This document shows positions 1-8,126 of a stretch of DNA of 64,000 nt, piece by piece. The position numbers and the translations under genes are program-made. Position 1 is the stretch's first letter. Each line of letters opens with the position of its first letter. Source of the stretch: Methyloversatilis sp. XJ19-49. GTDB lineage: Bacteria > Pseudomonadota > Gammaproteobacteria > Burkholderiales > Rhodocyclaceae. The notes under the pieces were generated by a model, which worked only from the letters and a program-made list of their open reading frames with translations, did no database searches and was not told where the DNA came from. The stretch lies in assembly GCF_024580145.1 (NCBI RefSeq), contig NZ_JANINI010000005.1, positions 81,076 through 145,075 on the forward strand, written 5' to 3'.

Positions 1-823
1 TGGCGGCGCGCGCCAGCGTGACCAGGTAGTACAGCACTTCGGTGTCGCCCGACAATTCACCCAGTTCGCGTTCGGCCGTTTCGAGCGCCAGCGCCAGCAG
101 GTTGCCCGACTGCAGGGTGCGGATGGCCTGCAGATAAAGCTGACGACGCGTTGCGGCATCCGGTTCGGCGGCACGCAGCAGCAGCAGGATTTTCGCGGCG
201 CTCTGGTACTCGCCGTGGCCGAGCAGTTCCTTCGCCGCCTCGCGATAGATGCGCGGGTCAGGCCGCACACCTTCGCGCGTGAAGCCCGACAGCAGTTCCA
301 GCGCCAGCACCGCCTGGCCCCAGGAAAGCGCACGTTCGACCAGTGCCATGCGGTTCTGGTCGGTCAGGCCATCGATCAGCACGGTGCGGCGCAACTTTTC
401 GGGCAGGGCCGCTTCGAGTTCGGCGCGCCGCGCAGAACCTGGCTGGCTGGCCAGCAGCTCGCTTTCGAACACCGTCCATTCGACCCAGCGCGCCTCGGTG
501 CCCGCGGCACCGGCTGGCGTGCCGGACAGCAGCGGCGCCAGCGCGCGGCGCGCATCGTCGTAGTCGCGCCGCGCCAACGCCTGTCGCACCAGCGCCAGGC
601 GCAGTTCGGGATTGTCGGGATCGGTGCGCAGCAGATTGCGCAGATAGGCGATGGTCAGCGTGTCGCCACGGGTCGCGTTCAGCGTGTATTGCACCAGTTC
701 GCGATACGGATAGAGCACGACCAGCAGCAGCGCCACCAGCAGCGCAATGCCCAGCAGCACATGCGGCGCGACCAGCCGCGGCCGCTCAAGCGAGGCGGCA
801 GCGTAACTCGATCGTCGCAGCAT
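1..823 (-). CDS. pelB: PelB, N-terminal part (Pel exopolysaccharide export, TPR scaffold)
   Basis: Reading the minus strand from the ATG at 823, the frame stays open to the left edge, so about 274 codons of a larger gene are present. The first residues (MLRRSSYAAASLERPRL) are followed by a strong hydrophobic stretch of about 20 residues (VLLGIALLVALLLVVLY), consistent with an inner-membrane anchor. The rest is helical, rich in Leu, Ala and Arg, with TPR-like character (LRNLLRTDPDNPELRLALVR; later AKELLGHGEYQSAAKILLLL). In Pel systems PelB is a membrane-anchored TPR protein ending in an outer-membrane beta-barrel; the barrel would lie outside the window. The start lies 38 nt inside the end of pelA, so translation is probably coupled. 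Identification rests mainly on the pelA context and this architecture. Confidence 0.8.
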   Translation of the reverse strand, partial: MLRRSSYAAASLERPRLVAPHVLLGIALLVALLLVVLYPYRELVQYTLNATRGDTLTIAYLRNLLRTDPDNPELRLALVRQALARRDYDDARRALAPLLSGTPAGAAGTEARWVEWTVFESELLASQPGSARRAELEAALPEKLRRTVLIDGLTDQNRMALVERALSWGQAVLALELLSGFTREGVRPDPRIYREAAKELLGHGEYQSAAKILLLLRAAEPDAATRRQLYLQAIRTLQSGNLLALALETAERELGELSGDTEVLYYLVTLARAA

Positions 824-3593
824 GCGCGGTCAGCCTGAAGTGTGAAAGTCCCGCGTCGCTACGGTAGGGCTTGAGCGCCTTGCCGTCCGCACTGGCGGTG
901 CATCGATCGATGTTCGCGAGCGCGAATTCGAGCGGCACGTGGGCTCGCAGGTCCAGCACCAGCCGATCTGCATCGCGCGTCATCGCGGCGATGCGGCCGT
1001 TGCTGCTGGACAGCGCGGGCGCCGCCGGCGCCGTGGGCAGCAGGCCGAAGCTCGCCTGATCGGCGGCCAGATGCAGATAGCGGCCTTCCGGTCCGGCGTT
1101 GAAGCCCGCCACGCCGGACGCTGCGGCGATATCCGGATAACCCAGTTCAACCGGCAGGCGCAGCGTTCGCAGGTGCGGCGCATTGCGCACCAGGTAGCGC
1201 TGTCCGTCCAGTGAGCGCGCCAGCACGAGGTCGTTGAAGTTCATCGCGATGCGCACGTACTCGCTCGGAAACACCGGGTGGACGTCCTGCGCCAGCGCAT
1301 GGCGATACACCTTGTGCAGCGCGTCGAGCGCCGCCCGCTTGCTGGCCGAATACGTGTGGTAGTAGATGTTGATCGGCTTCAGACGGCGCGGTGAGCCCGT
1401 GTAGTCGAAGGTTTCGATGACGCGCCCGAAGCCGTAGAACGGGCCGGTCCACAAGTTCGTGTAGACGTTCTCGTTCATGATCGGCGCATGCACGTGGAAG
1501 CGCCGCCCCTGCCACGATCCCAGCGCGGACACCGCGGCCAGACTGGCGTAGTTGCGGGTGGCCACCGTGTAGCCGCCATTCATCTGCAGCATGCCGGCGG
1601 CGTCGACGATGTCCAGCGCAGCTTCGGTGGGCGACGCATCGCCGGTCCACAACATCAGCCCGACCGGTTTGCCGGGCGGTGCCAGACGACTGCGGATGTA
1701 GTCGCGCGAACCCAGAATCTCGCGCTGCAGGCTCGGCACATAGCCCTTGGGCGCCAGCGAGTAACCTTGCAGCGACTCGCGCACCTCGCCGCGTTCCACG
1801 CTGTCCCAGAAGAACGGGTGCGTATAGCTGTGCGACGCGATTTCGACGTGCGGCAGCGCGAACATGCGACGCGCCACATCTTCCATCAGCGGCGACTCTT
1901 TCGGGTACGCACCCTGCGGGCTGGTTTCAACCTCGATGACCGACATCGCGTGCGGCACGACGTAGCGCTTGAGCACATCGTCGAGCAGCACTTCCGCCGC
2001 CAGACGACGGCCCGGCATTTCGGCGCGCGAAGGAAAACCGTCGCCATCGATGTGGGCGAAGAACATGCGGCGTCCGGCTGCCGTCGTGGTGTCGGCGACC
2101 GGCAGCGCAGGCAGCGCCAGCGCCTGACGGATGAAGGCAAAGGGTTCGACGATCCAGCGCGACTGTTCGTCCTCGCCCGGGAGCACGCGCACCACGAAAG
2201 GATTCAGCACGTAGCCGCCCCACCCGGTGAGGGCGGCCGCATCGTAGTGCGTACCGTTGGCGTCCGACAGGCGCAGCAGCGTCCGTGCACCGGGCGCCGA
2301 CACCCGGATCGGCTCGACACCGCGTCGCTCGGGAAGCGCCGGCGACTCGTAGCCGATCAGCGCATCGGCACTGACGACCTTCAACGCACCTTTCGGCGGC
2401 GCCGCGTCGTCGAGCCCGGCGGCACGCACGAAGCTGCCCGCGGGCTGGAACCCGAAACTGCCGAATACCGCAACCCGCGTGCCGTCGGCGATGCGCGCAG
2501 CCAGCCAGTTCGACAGCGCGCCGGTGCGATCCGGCGGAACGTAGCCGTCGAACCAGGCGACGACGCCGGCGTAGTCGCCGGCGGAAACCGCTTCCGGAAG
2601 GGGGCCGTTGACGTCTACATACTCCGCCACATAGCCCATGTGATTGACCGGCATTTCGGCGTAGCGGTGTGCATTCGACGCATTGATGCGGGTCGATTCA
2701 CGGGCGTTGTAGAGGAACATCACCTTGCGCGGCAGCACTTCGATCAGGCCGACGCCGGTTGTTTCGAGCGCGGCATCGGTGACATAGGGCACGATGCCGT
2801 GCGACAGGATGCGTTGGGCGGTCGCCCGCGCCAGCGCGCGGTCGGTCGGCGCCACATAGTCGATCGCCAGCACCGTGGCACCATGCTGGTCGCGTGCCGC
2901 GAGCAATTGGCCCAGCAGCCAGTCGCGATCCGCCTGCGACACCTCGACATAGCGTTTCTTCTTCGCGTCCCAGCCGCGATAGAGCGATTCGGCCGCCACG
3001 GCGAACACCTCGCCGCGCAGCGCGGGCAGCAGTTCGAAGCCGCGGTTCATGATGAGGCGGATGCCCGGAAAGCGTGTGCGCATCAGGCGGATCACCGCCA
3101 CCAGGCCGGCCTGCTGCGCCGCAACGTCAGCGTTCTTCACCAGGTGGTAGGAATCGAGCGTGTCGAGAAAGAAGCCGCGGTAGCCGCGCGTCCACAGCGG
3201 TGCAATGACCTGCTCGGCGAAGAAGGCCGGCCAGTCCGGCTGCGCCTGATCGATCACGATGGATTGCCAGTCGGTATTGCTGCCGATGCGCCACGGCGCC
3301 GGGATGCGCGAGGCGTAGCCGCGCGACGGATGCACTTCGCCGACGCTGACATAGGCGAACAGTTCGCTGCCGGCACCTTCAGCCTTGCCGGCACGGTAGG
3401 CGACCGGATCGAAACCGTGGTCGGGTTCGACCACCGCGATGTCGAACGCCTTCAGGGAGGCCAGCGGCGCCTGCTTGCCGTAGTGCAACGCGATCGAAGG
3501 GAGGTCAGCCGCGCGCGCTGGCGTCACGCAAGCGAAGCATGAAGCGACGAGACACAGCAGGACGCACAGAACACCTCGCAACCCCCGGGGCAT
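786..3593 (-). CDS. pelA: PelA, periplasmic Pel polysaccharide deacetylase/hydrolase
   Basis: A 935-residue exported protein, close to the usual PelA length (about 950). The start at 3593 gives a clean Sec signal peptide (MPRGLRGVLCVLLCLVASCF, cleavage near ARA-AD). An in-frame ATG at 3659 would add 22 residues ahead of it and is less likely. The N-terminal part, roughly residues 30-290, is the TIM-barrel hydrolase-like domain (IALHYGKQAPLASL; FFLDTLDSYH near residue 141). The C-terminal half carries a carbohydrate-esterase-4-like deacetylase: FFAHIDGDGF near residue 510 supplies the metal Asp, and SHSYTHPFFWD near 585 supplies the paired His. In known systems PelA partially deacetylates and cleaves the GalNAc-rich Pel polymer in the periplasm. 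It is followed by pelB with a 38-nt overlap, as in pelABCDEFG operons. Confidence 0.93.
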   Translation of the reverse strand: MPRGLRGVLCVLLCLVASCFACVTPARAADLPSIALHYGKQAPLASLKAFDIAVVEPDHGFDPVAYRAGKAEGAGSELFAYVSVGEVHPSRGYASRIPAPWRIGSNTDWQSIVIDQAQPDWPAFFAEQVIAPLWTRGYRGFFLDTLDSYHLVKNADVAAQQAGLVAVIRLMRTRFPGIRLIMNRGFELLPALRGEVFAVAAESLYRGWDAKKKRYVEVSQADRDWLLGQLLAARDQHGATVLAIDYVAPTDRALARATAQRILSHGIVPYVTDAALETTGVGLIEVLPRKVMFLYNARESTRINASNAHRYAEMPVNHMGYVAEYVDVNGPLPEAVSAGDYAGVVAWFDGYVPPDRTGALSNWLAARIADGTRVAVFGSFGFQPAGSFVRAAGLDDAAPPKGALKVVSADALIGYESPALPERRGVEPIRVSAPGARTLLRLSDANGTHYDAAALTGWGGYVLNPFVVRVLPGEDEQSRWIVEPFAFIRQALALPALPVADTTTAAGRRMFFAHIDGDGFPSRAEMPGRRLAAEVLLDDVLKRYVVPHAMSVIEVETSPQGAYPKESPLMEDVARRMFALPHVEIASHSYTHPFFWDSVERGEVRESLQGYSLAPKGYVPSLQREILGSRDYIRSRLAPPGKPVGLMLWTGDASPTEAALDIVDAAGMLQMNGGYTVATRNYASLAAVSALGSWQGRRFHVHAPIMNENVYTNLWTGPFYGFGRVIETFDYTGSPRRLKPINIYYHTYSASKRAALDALHKVYRHALAQDVHPVFPSEYVRIAMNFNDLVLARSLDGQRYLVRNAPHLRTLRLPVELGYPDIAAASGVAGFNAGPEGRYLHLAADQASFGLLPTAPAAPALSSSNGRIAAMTRDADRLVLDLRAHVPLEFALANIDRCTASADGKALKPYRSDAGLSHFRLTAHAATIELRCRLA

Positions 3594-3812
3594 CAGGGTA
3601 CGCGGCGTGGCGCACGCGTCGGTTGCGCGTGCGCAATGCCAGTCGGCTCGAGCGGACATGCTCCGGACAGGTTCGTGGTTGGAACCCGGATTAACGACGG
3701 CCTTGCGGGAACCTTTAGCTTTGCGGGCGGGGCGGCGGAAACGCCAGAAAGGACAACGGTCCTGTGCGGCGCAACGCGCGCCGCCACGCAGCGCACCGGG
3801 CCCCGAGCGATA

Positions 3813-4544
3813 TCAGCCCGGTATCCAGTCCGGCGAGGGCAGTGCGTGGAAGGCCTCGCGCAGGCTTTCGCCCCAGCGGCTGCGGATCATTTCGAAGTAG
3901 GCGTTGTCGGCGTCGATGCGCAGGCTGGAGCACACCTTGAGCCCGTCGCGGCGCAATACCAGGAGGTCGAGCGGCAGTCCGACCGACAGGTTGGACCGTA
4001 TGGTCGAATCCATCGATATCAGCGCGCACTTGGCCGCATCGTCGAGCAGGGTTTCCGGGCGGATGACGCGGTCGATGATGGGCTTGCCGTACTTGGCCTC
4101 GCCGATCTGGAAGTATGGCGTATCGCGTGTCGCCTCGATGAAATTGCCGGCCGAGTAGATCTGGAACAGCCGCGGCACCTCACCCAGGATCTGACCGCCG
4201 AGGATGAAGGATGCGTTGAATTCGATGCCGAACTCCTGCAGGGCATCGGCGTCGCGCGCATACACCTCGCGCAGGCAGTCGCCGACATGGCGGGCCGCTT
4301 CGAAAAGGTTCGCCACGGTATGCAGGTTGGGGCCGTCGGTGGTCAGGCGCTCGCGCAACAGGCTCACCAGCGTCTGCGTGACCGCGAGATTGCCTGCGCT
4401 CATCAGCACGAGCACGCGTTCGCCCGTCCGCTCGAACACATTCATCTTGCGGAAGGTATTGATGTGATCGACCCCCGCATTGGTGCGTGAATCGGACAGG
4501 CAGACCAGCCCGGCGTCGAGCAGCATGCCCACGCAGTAAGTCAT
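3813..4544 (-). CDS. Anbu, proteasome-like peptidase (HslV/20S family)
   Basis: A 243-residue Ntn-hydrolase protein of the Anbu (ancestral beta subunit) type. It begins MTYCVGMLLDAGLVCLSDSR. No propeptide is present, so removal of Met would expose Thr as the N-terminal nucleophile, as in proteasome beta subunits, and SDSRTN matches the beta-type core. It is the last gene of a run with a circularly permuted ATP-grasp protein, an alpha-E protein and a transglutaminase-like protein. This four-gene association is the well-known genomic signature of Anbu. A 99-nt gap separates it from the transglutaminase gene. The substrate is unknown; the family is thought to act on peptides or amidated products made by the neighbouring ligase and transglutaminase-like proteins. 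Confidence 0.9.
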   Translation of the reverse strand: MTYCVGMLLDAGLVCLSDSRTNAGVDHINTFRKMNVFERTGERVLVLMSAGNLAVTQTLVSLLRERLTTDGPNLHTVANLFEAARHVGDCLREVYARDADALQEFGIEFNASFILGGQILGEVPRLFQIYSAGNFIEATRDTPYFQIGEAKYGKPIIDRVIRPETLLDDAAKCALISMDSTIRSNLSVGLPLDLLVLRRDGLKVCSSLRIDADNAYFEMIRSRWGESLREAFHALPSPDWIPG

Positions 4545-4643
4545 GGCAGAATTTCCGGCAGGTGTGGAAGAGGAATGTTATCCGTGTCGGCGGGGCTGTG
4601 CGCAGTGCGGCCCGAAAAGCGACAGCCGGGCGAGCCCGCCCGT

Positions 4644-5456
4644 TCAGTGGCGGTGCACGGACACCCGCGTCACCGTCATCACGGCATGGTCAGCCGTGTC
4701 GCTCAGACGCACCGGGCAGGCGTCCAGATGATCGCGGCCGACAGCCAGCCGGCAGTAGCCCTGCCCGGCCAGCGACCGTTCGAGCACATCGACGCTGACC
4801 CAGCCGGCTTCGCCACCGGCAGCCGGGCCGCTGGCCAGCCAGACATCGACCCAGGTATGCGGCGCAGCCCATTCCCCGGCGGCATCGACCAGATAGCCGC
4901 TGACGAAACGGGCCGGCAGGCCGGCGGCACGACAGCAGGCGATGAAGGCATGCGCGATGTCGGCGCCGCAGCCGCGCCCGGCTTCGAATGCACTGGCGGC
5001 ACCGGCCGGCGGCACGCATTCGGGCTGATGACGGACAGCGCCGCATACCGCGCCGCTCAGATCGAGCAGTTCGCCCACGGTGTCGCGCCGCGCGCGAAGA
5101 TGGGTGGCCGCCATCGCATGCGCCTGCTCGTCGCTTTCCGTCAGGCGGCTGGTCGCCAGATAGGACAGCGGCGACAGCGTACCCGCATCGCGCGGCATCC
5201 ACGCCGCATCGTCGGTCATGCGAACCGTCCCGCTGACCAGAATGGACAGCTCGCTGTGCGGGCGGTCAAGCGTCAGCAGGTGACCGACATTGCCATGCGC
5301 ATCGATCGAGCGGCGCGCGTTGCCCGGCGCCTGAACCTTCCAGGCCAGTGCCCGCTGGGTCGAATCCTCGCGCGGCGTCAGTCGCAGTTGCTGGATGCTG
5401 TACTGCACCGGCCGCGTGTAGCGCAGCGTGGTTTCGTGGCGGATGTCGAGCAGCAT
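4644..5456 (-). CDS. Transglutaminase-like cysteine peptidase family protein
   Basis: A 270-residue cytoplasmic protein. The N-terminus (MLLDIRHETTLRYTRPVQYS) is the beta-rich transglutaminase N-domain typical of this group. The catalytic triad can be traced as Cys in GRGCGADIAHAF, His in APHTWVDVWL and Asp in GWVSVDV. A good ribosome site (GAGGAG, 6 nt spacing) precedes the ATG at 5456. The gene lies between the alpha-E and Anbu genes in an Anbu-type operon. It would be expected to hydrolyse or exchange amide bonds, perhaps on a small peptide made by the ATP-grasp partner; this is inferred from context only. Confidence 0.88.
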   Translation of the reverse strand: MLLDIRHETTLRYTRPVQYSIQQLRLTPREDSTQRALAWKVQAPGNARRSIDAHGNVGHLLTLDRPHSELSILVSGTVRMTDDAAWMPRDAGTLSPLSYLATSRLTESDEQAHAMAATHLRARRDTVGELLDLSGAVCGAVRHQPECVPPAGAASAFEAGRGCGADIAHAFIACCRAAGLPARFVSGYLVDAAGEWAAPHTWVDVWLASGPAAGGEAGWVSVDVLERSLAGQGYCRLAVGRDHLDACPVRLSDTADHAVMTVTRVSVHRH

Positions 5457-5514
5457 GATCGTCTCCTCTGATTTCGGCAGTCAAGTCGTCGCCGGGCCGC
5501 CCCCAGGGCGACTT

Positions 5515-5530
5515 GTCCCCCCGGGGGGAC
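5515..5530. repeat. Perfect 16-bp palindrome between alpha-E and transglutaminase genes
   Basis: A perfect palindrome, GTCCCCCCGGGGGGAC, sits directly after the alpha-E stop codon. It is preceded by GCCGCCCCCAGGGCGACTT, which forms part of a wider GC-rich symmetric block (about 5490-5535). There is no T-run, so it is not a classical terminator. It could be an intergenic repeat family member or an mRNA-stabilising hairpin. Confidence 0.6.
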
Positions 5531-6481
5531 TCAATTCGACGACATGGGCACCAGGAAGTCTTCGGACACCCGGTTGCCCAGATCGATGACACGTACGATG
5601 AATTGCGTGAGGTATTCGTGCAGGCCACGCGCGAACACGTCCTCGATGCGGCCGAACTTCAGGCTGGCCTGCAATTCGCCGGCACGTCTTTCGGTTTCGC
5701 TCGAACGGTAGTTCGACAGCGCATTCAGGTTTTCGAACACTTCGACCATGCTGGTGCGCAACGAGCGCGGCATCTGGTCGTTCAGGATCAGCAGTTCGGC
5801 GACCTTGACCGGCGTGATCAGGTCGCGGTAGACCTTGCGATACACCTCGAATGCCGACACCGAGCGCAACAGCGCGCTCCACTGGTAATAATCGGCTGCG
5901 GTATCGGGCGGTGCGGCACCGTCGACCAGCATGTGGTACTTCACGTCGATGAAGCGCGCGGTCGCGTCGGCCCGTTCGAGGAAGGTACCGAGGCGAATGA
6001 AGTGAAACGCCTCGTCGCGCAGCATGGTGCCCAGCGTGACGCCGCGCGACAGGTGCGAGCGGAACTTGACCCACTCGAAGAATTCACCGATTTCGCTGCC
6101 GGCGAGCTTCCAGCGCGGGTAGTCGCGCATCTTGAGCCAGGTGTCGTTGGTGGTTTCCCACATTTCCGACGTGATGGTGCCGCGCACCGCGTGGGCGTTT
6201 TCGCGCGCCATGCGCAGGCAACTCATGATCGACGACGAATTCGTGCCGTCGAACACCATGAATTCGAGCACCGATTCCATCGTGGCTGCACTGTGCTTGG
6301 CGCGGAAAGCGTCTTCCAGACCGGTGATCGACAGTGTCGCCCCCCAGCCGGCGTCGATGCCGCCTTCGGCCTGCGGCACCATCGACATGCGGTAATTCAC
6401 GTCCAGCATGCGGGCGACGTTTTCGGCGCGCTCGATGTAGCGCGCCATCCAGTAGAGGTGATCTGCGGTGCGGCTCAGCAT
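5531..6481 (-). CDS. Alpha-E domain-containing protein (DUF403)
   Basis: A 316-residue all-helical protein. It starts with the family hallmark MLSRTADHLYWMARYIERAE and ends in a helical segment with ARGLHEYLTQFIVRVIDLGN. Alpha-E proteins occur almost always next to a circularly permuted ATP-grasp protein and a transglutaminase-like protein, as here. The ATG lies one base after the stop of the upstream ATP-grasp gene (TGA-C-ATG), indicating translational coupling. The biochemical function is not established. The pairing suggests a role in a peptide-bond-forming or peptide-modifying pathway together with the ATP-grasp enzyme. Confidence 0.92.
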   Translation of the reverse strand: MLSRTADHLYWMARYIERAENVARMLDVNYRMSMVPQAEGGIDAGWGATLSITGLEDAFRAKHSAATMESVLEFMVFDGTNSSSIMSCLRMARENAHAVRGTITSEMWETTNDTWLKMRDYPRWKLAGSEIGEFFEWVKFRSHLSRGVTLGTMLRDEAFHFIRLGTFLERADATARFIDVKYHMLVDGAAPPDTAADYYQWSALLRSVSAFEVYRKVYRDLITPVKVAELLILNDQMPRSLRTSMVEVFENLNALSNYRSSETERRAGELQASLKFGRIEDVFARGLHEYLTQFIVRVIDLGNRVSEDFLVPMSSN

Positions 6482-6482
6482 G

Positions 6483-7904
6483 TCAGACCTCCAGTATCCA
6501 GGTGTCCTTGGTGCCGCCGCCCTGCGACGAATTCACCACCAGCGAACCTTCCCGCAGTGCCACGCGGGTCAGGCCGCCCGGAACCATGTTGATGTCCTTG
6601 CCCGACAGCACGAACGGACGCAGGTCGATGTGGCGCGGCGCGATGCCGGCATCGACGAAGGTCGGGCACGCGGACAGCGCGAGCGTGGGCTGGGCGATGT
6701 AGCGATCCGGCGTGTCGATGATGAGCTGCCGGAAGCGTTCGATCTCCTCCTTCGTGGCACGCGGGCCGATGAGCATGCCGTAGCCGCCTGCGCCATGCGT
6801 CTCCTTGACGACCAGTTCGTCCAGGTGGGACAGCACGTAAGCCAGATCGTCCGGCTTGCGGCACATGAAGGTCGGTACATTGTTCAGCAGCGGTTCTTCG
6901 CCGAGGTAGAAACGGATCATGTCCGGCACATAGGGATAGATCGACTTGTCGTCGGCCACGCCGGTACCGATCGCATTGGCCAGCGTGACATGTCCGTCGC
7001 GATAGACCTGCAGCAGCCCCGGCACGCCAAGCATGGAATCGGGCCGGAAGGCGAGTGGATCGAGGAAGTCGTCGTCGATGCGGCGGTAGATCACATCCAC
7101 CCGCTGCGGACCCTGCGTGGTGCGCATGTACAGGTGCTCGTCGCGCACGAACAGGTCCTGCCCCTCGACCAGTTCGACGCCCATCTGCTGGGCGAGGAAG
7201 GCGTGTTCGAAGTAGGCCGAGTTGTAGGCCCCCGGCGTGAGTACGACGACCGTGGGATCGATGACCCCGGCCGGCGCCACAGCGCGCAGATTGGTCAGCA
7301 GCATGTCCGGATAGTGTTCGACCGGCGCCACGCGGTAGCGCGAGAACAACTCCGGGAACAGCCGCATCATCATGCGCCGGTCTTCCAGCATGTAGGACAC
7401 GCCGGAGGGCACGCGCAGATTGTCTTCCAGCACGTAGAACTCGCCGGCACCGGCACGCACGACGTCGACCCCGGCGATGTGCGCATAGATGCCGCCGGGC
7501 ACATCGACGCCCTGCATTTCCGGGCGGTACTGGCTGTTCGACAGGATCTGTTCGGCCGGCACGTGACCGGCCTTGATGATTTCCTGGTCGTGGTAGACGT
7601 CATTCAGGAACATGTTCAGCGCCTTGACCCGCTGGCGCAGACCGGCCGCGAGCTGCTTCCACTCCTGCGCCGGAATGATGCGCGGCACGATGTCGAACGG
7701 GATCAGGCGTTCCTTGCCGGATTCTTCGCCATAGACGGCGAAGGTGATGCCGACGCGGTGAAAGACGAGGTCGGCTTCGGCACGCTTCTGGGCAATGCGC
7801 TCGGGGGGCGTTTCCGCAAGCCACTTCTGGTATCCGGCGTAGTGACTGCGCACCGTGCCTTCGGCACTGTTCATTTCGTCATAGATCGACGACGGATTTG
7901 CCAT
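6483..7904 (-). CDS. Circularly permuted type 2 ATP-grasp protein
   Basis: A 473-residue protein starting at 7904 (MANPSSIYDEMNSAEGTVR). A longer in-frame start at 8045 would add 47 unconserved-looking residues. Family features include the permuted N-terminal segment (RSHYAGYQKWLAE), the nucleotide and metal region EFYVLEDNLRVPSGVSYMLE, YRRIDDDFLDPL, and VVKETHGAGGYGMLIGPRA near the C-terminus. The family is a predicted ATP-dependent carboxylate-amine ligase. It is the first gene of the Anbu cluster, coupled to the alpha-E gene one base downstream. A promoter probably lies in the 220-nt gap upstream, after the thiolase terminator. Confidence 0.92.
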   Translation of the reverse strand: MANPSSIYDEMNSAEGTVRSHYAGYQKWLAETPPERIAQKRAEADLVFHRVGITFAVYGEESGKERLIPFDIVPRIIPAQEWKQLAAGLRQRVKALNMFLNDVYHDQEIIKAGHVPAEQILSNSQYRPEMQGVDVPGGIYAHIAGVDVVRAGAGEFYVLEDNLRVPSGVSYMLEDRRMMMRLFPELFSRYRVAPVEHYPDMLLTNLRAVAPAGVIDPTVVVLTPGAYNSAYFEHAFLAQQMGVELVEGQDLFVRDEHLYMRTTQGPQRVDVIYRRIDDDFLDPLAFRPDSMLGVPGLLQVYRDGHVTLANAIGTGVADDKSIYPYVPDMIRFYLGEEPLLNNVPTFMCRKPDDLAYVLSHLDELVVKETHGAGGYGMLIGPRATKEEIERFRQLIIDTPDRYIAQPTLALSACPTFVDAGIAPRHIDLRPFVLSGKDINMVPGGLTRVALREGSLVVNSSQGGGTKDTWILEV

Positions 7905-8067
7905 GATCGTGTTGTCTCGGTGGTGATGTGTCGCGTGTGCTGACTTCATCCGGAGCACAGCGAGAAATGTGCCATGCCCCAAAGCCGCGTCGATACTCGA
8001 AAACCCCTGCCTCGAATGGGTTTTTGCACCACAACGGTGCGGCAACCGGATTCAACTGGTGCAGAGC

Positions 8068-8103
8068 CGCAAAACAAAACGCCCCGCAAGGTGCGGGGCG
8101 TTC
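8068..8103 (-). terminator. Rho-independent terminator of the thiolase gene
   Basis: A 10-bp stem, AACGCCCCGC/GCGGGGCGTT (8079-8088 and 8093-8102) with a 5-nt loop. In the minus-strand direction it is followed by the T-rich tract TTTTGTTTTGC. It lies 25 nt beyond the thiolase stop codon and insulates it from the Anbu operon. Confidence 0.88.
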
Positions 8104-8126
8104 CGGAGTGTTGAAGCGGCACGCGC

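Noticed and set aside
1488..3542. 684-residue open frame on the plus strand
   Set aside because: It is exactly antisense to pelA, has Arg/His/Gln-rich composition typical of shadow frames in GC-rich DNA, and has no ribosome site.
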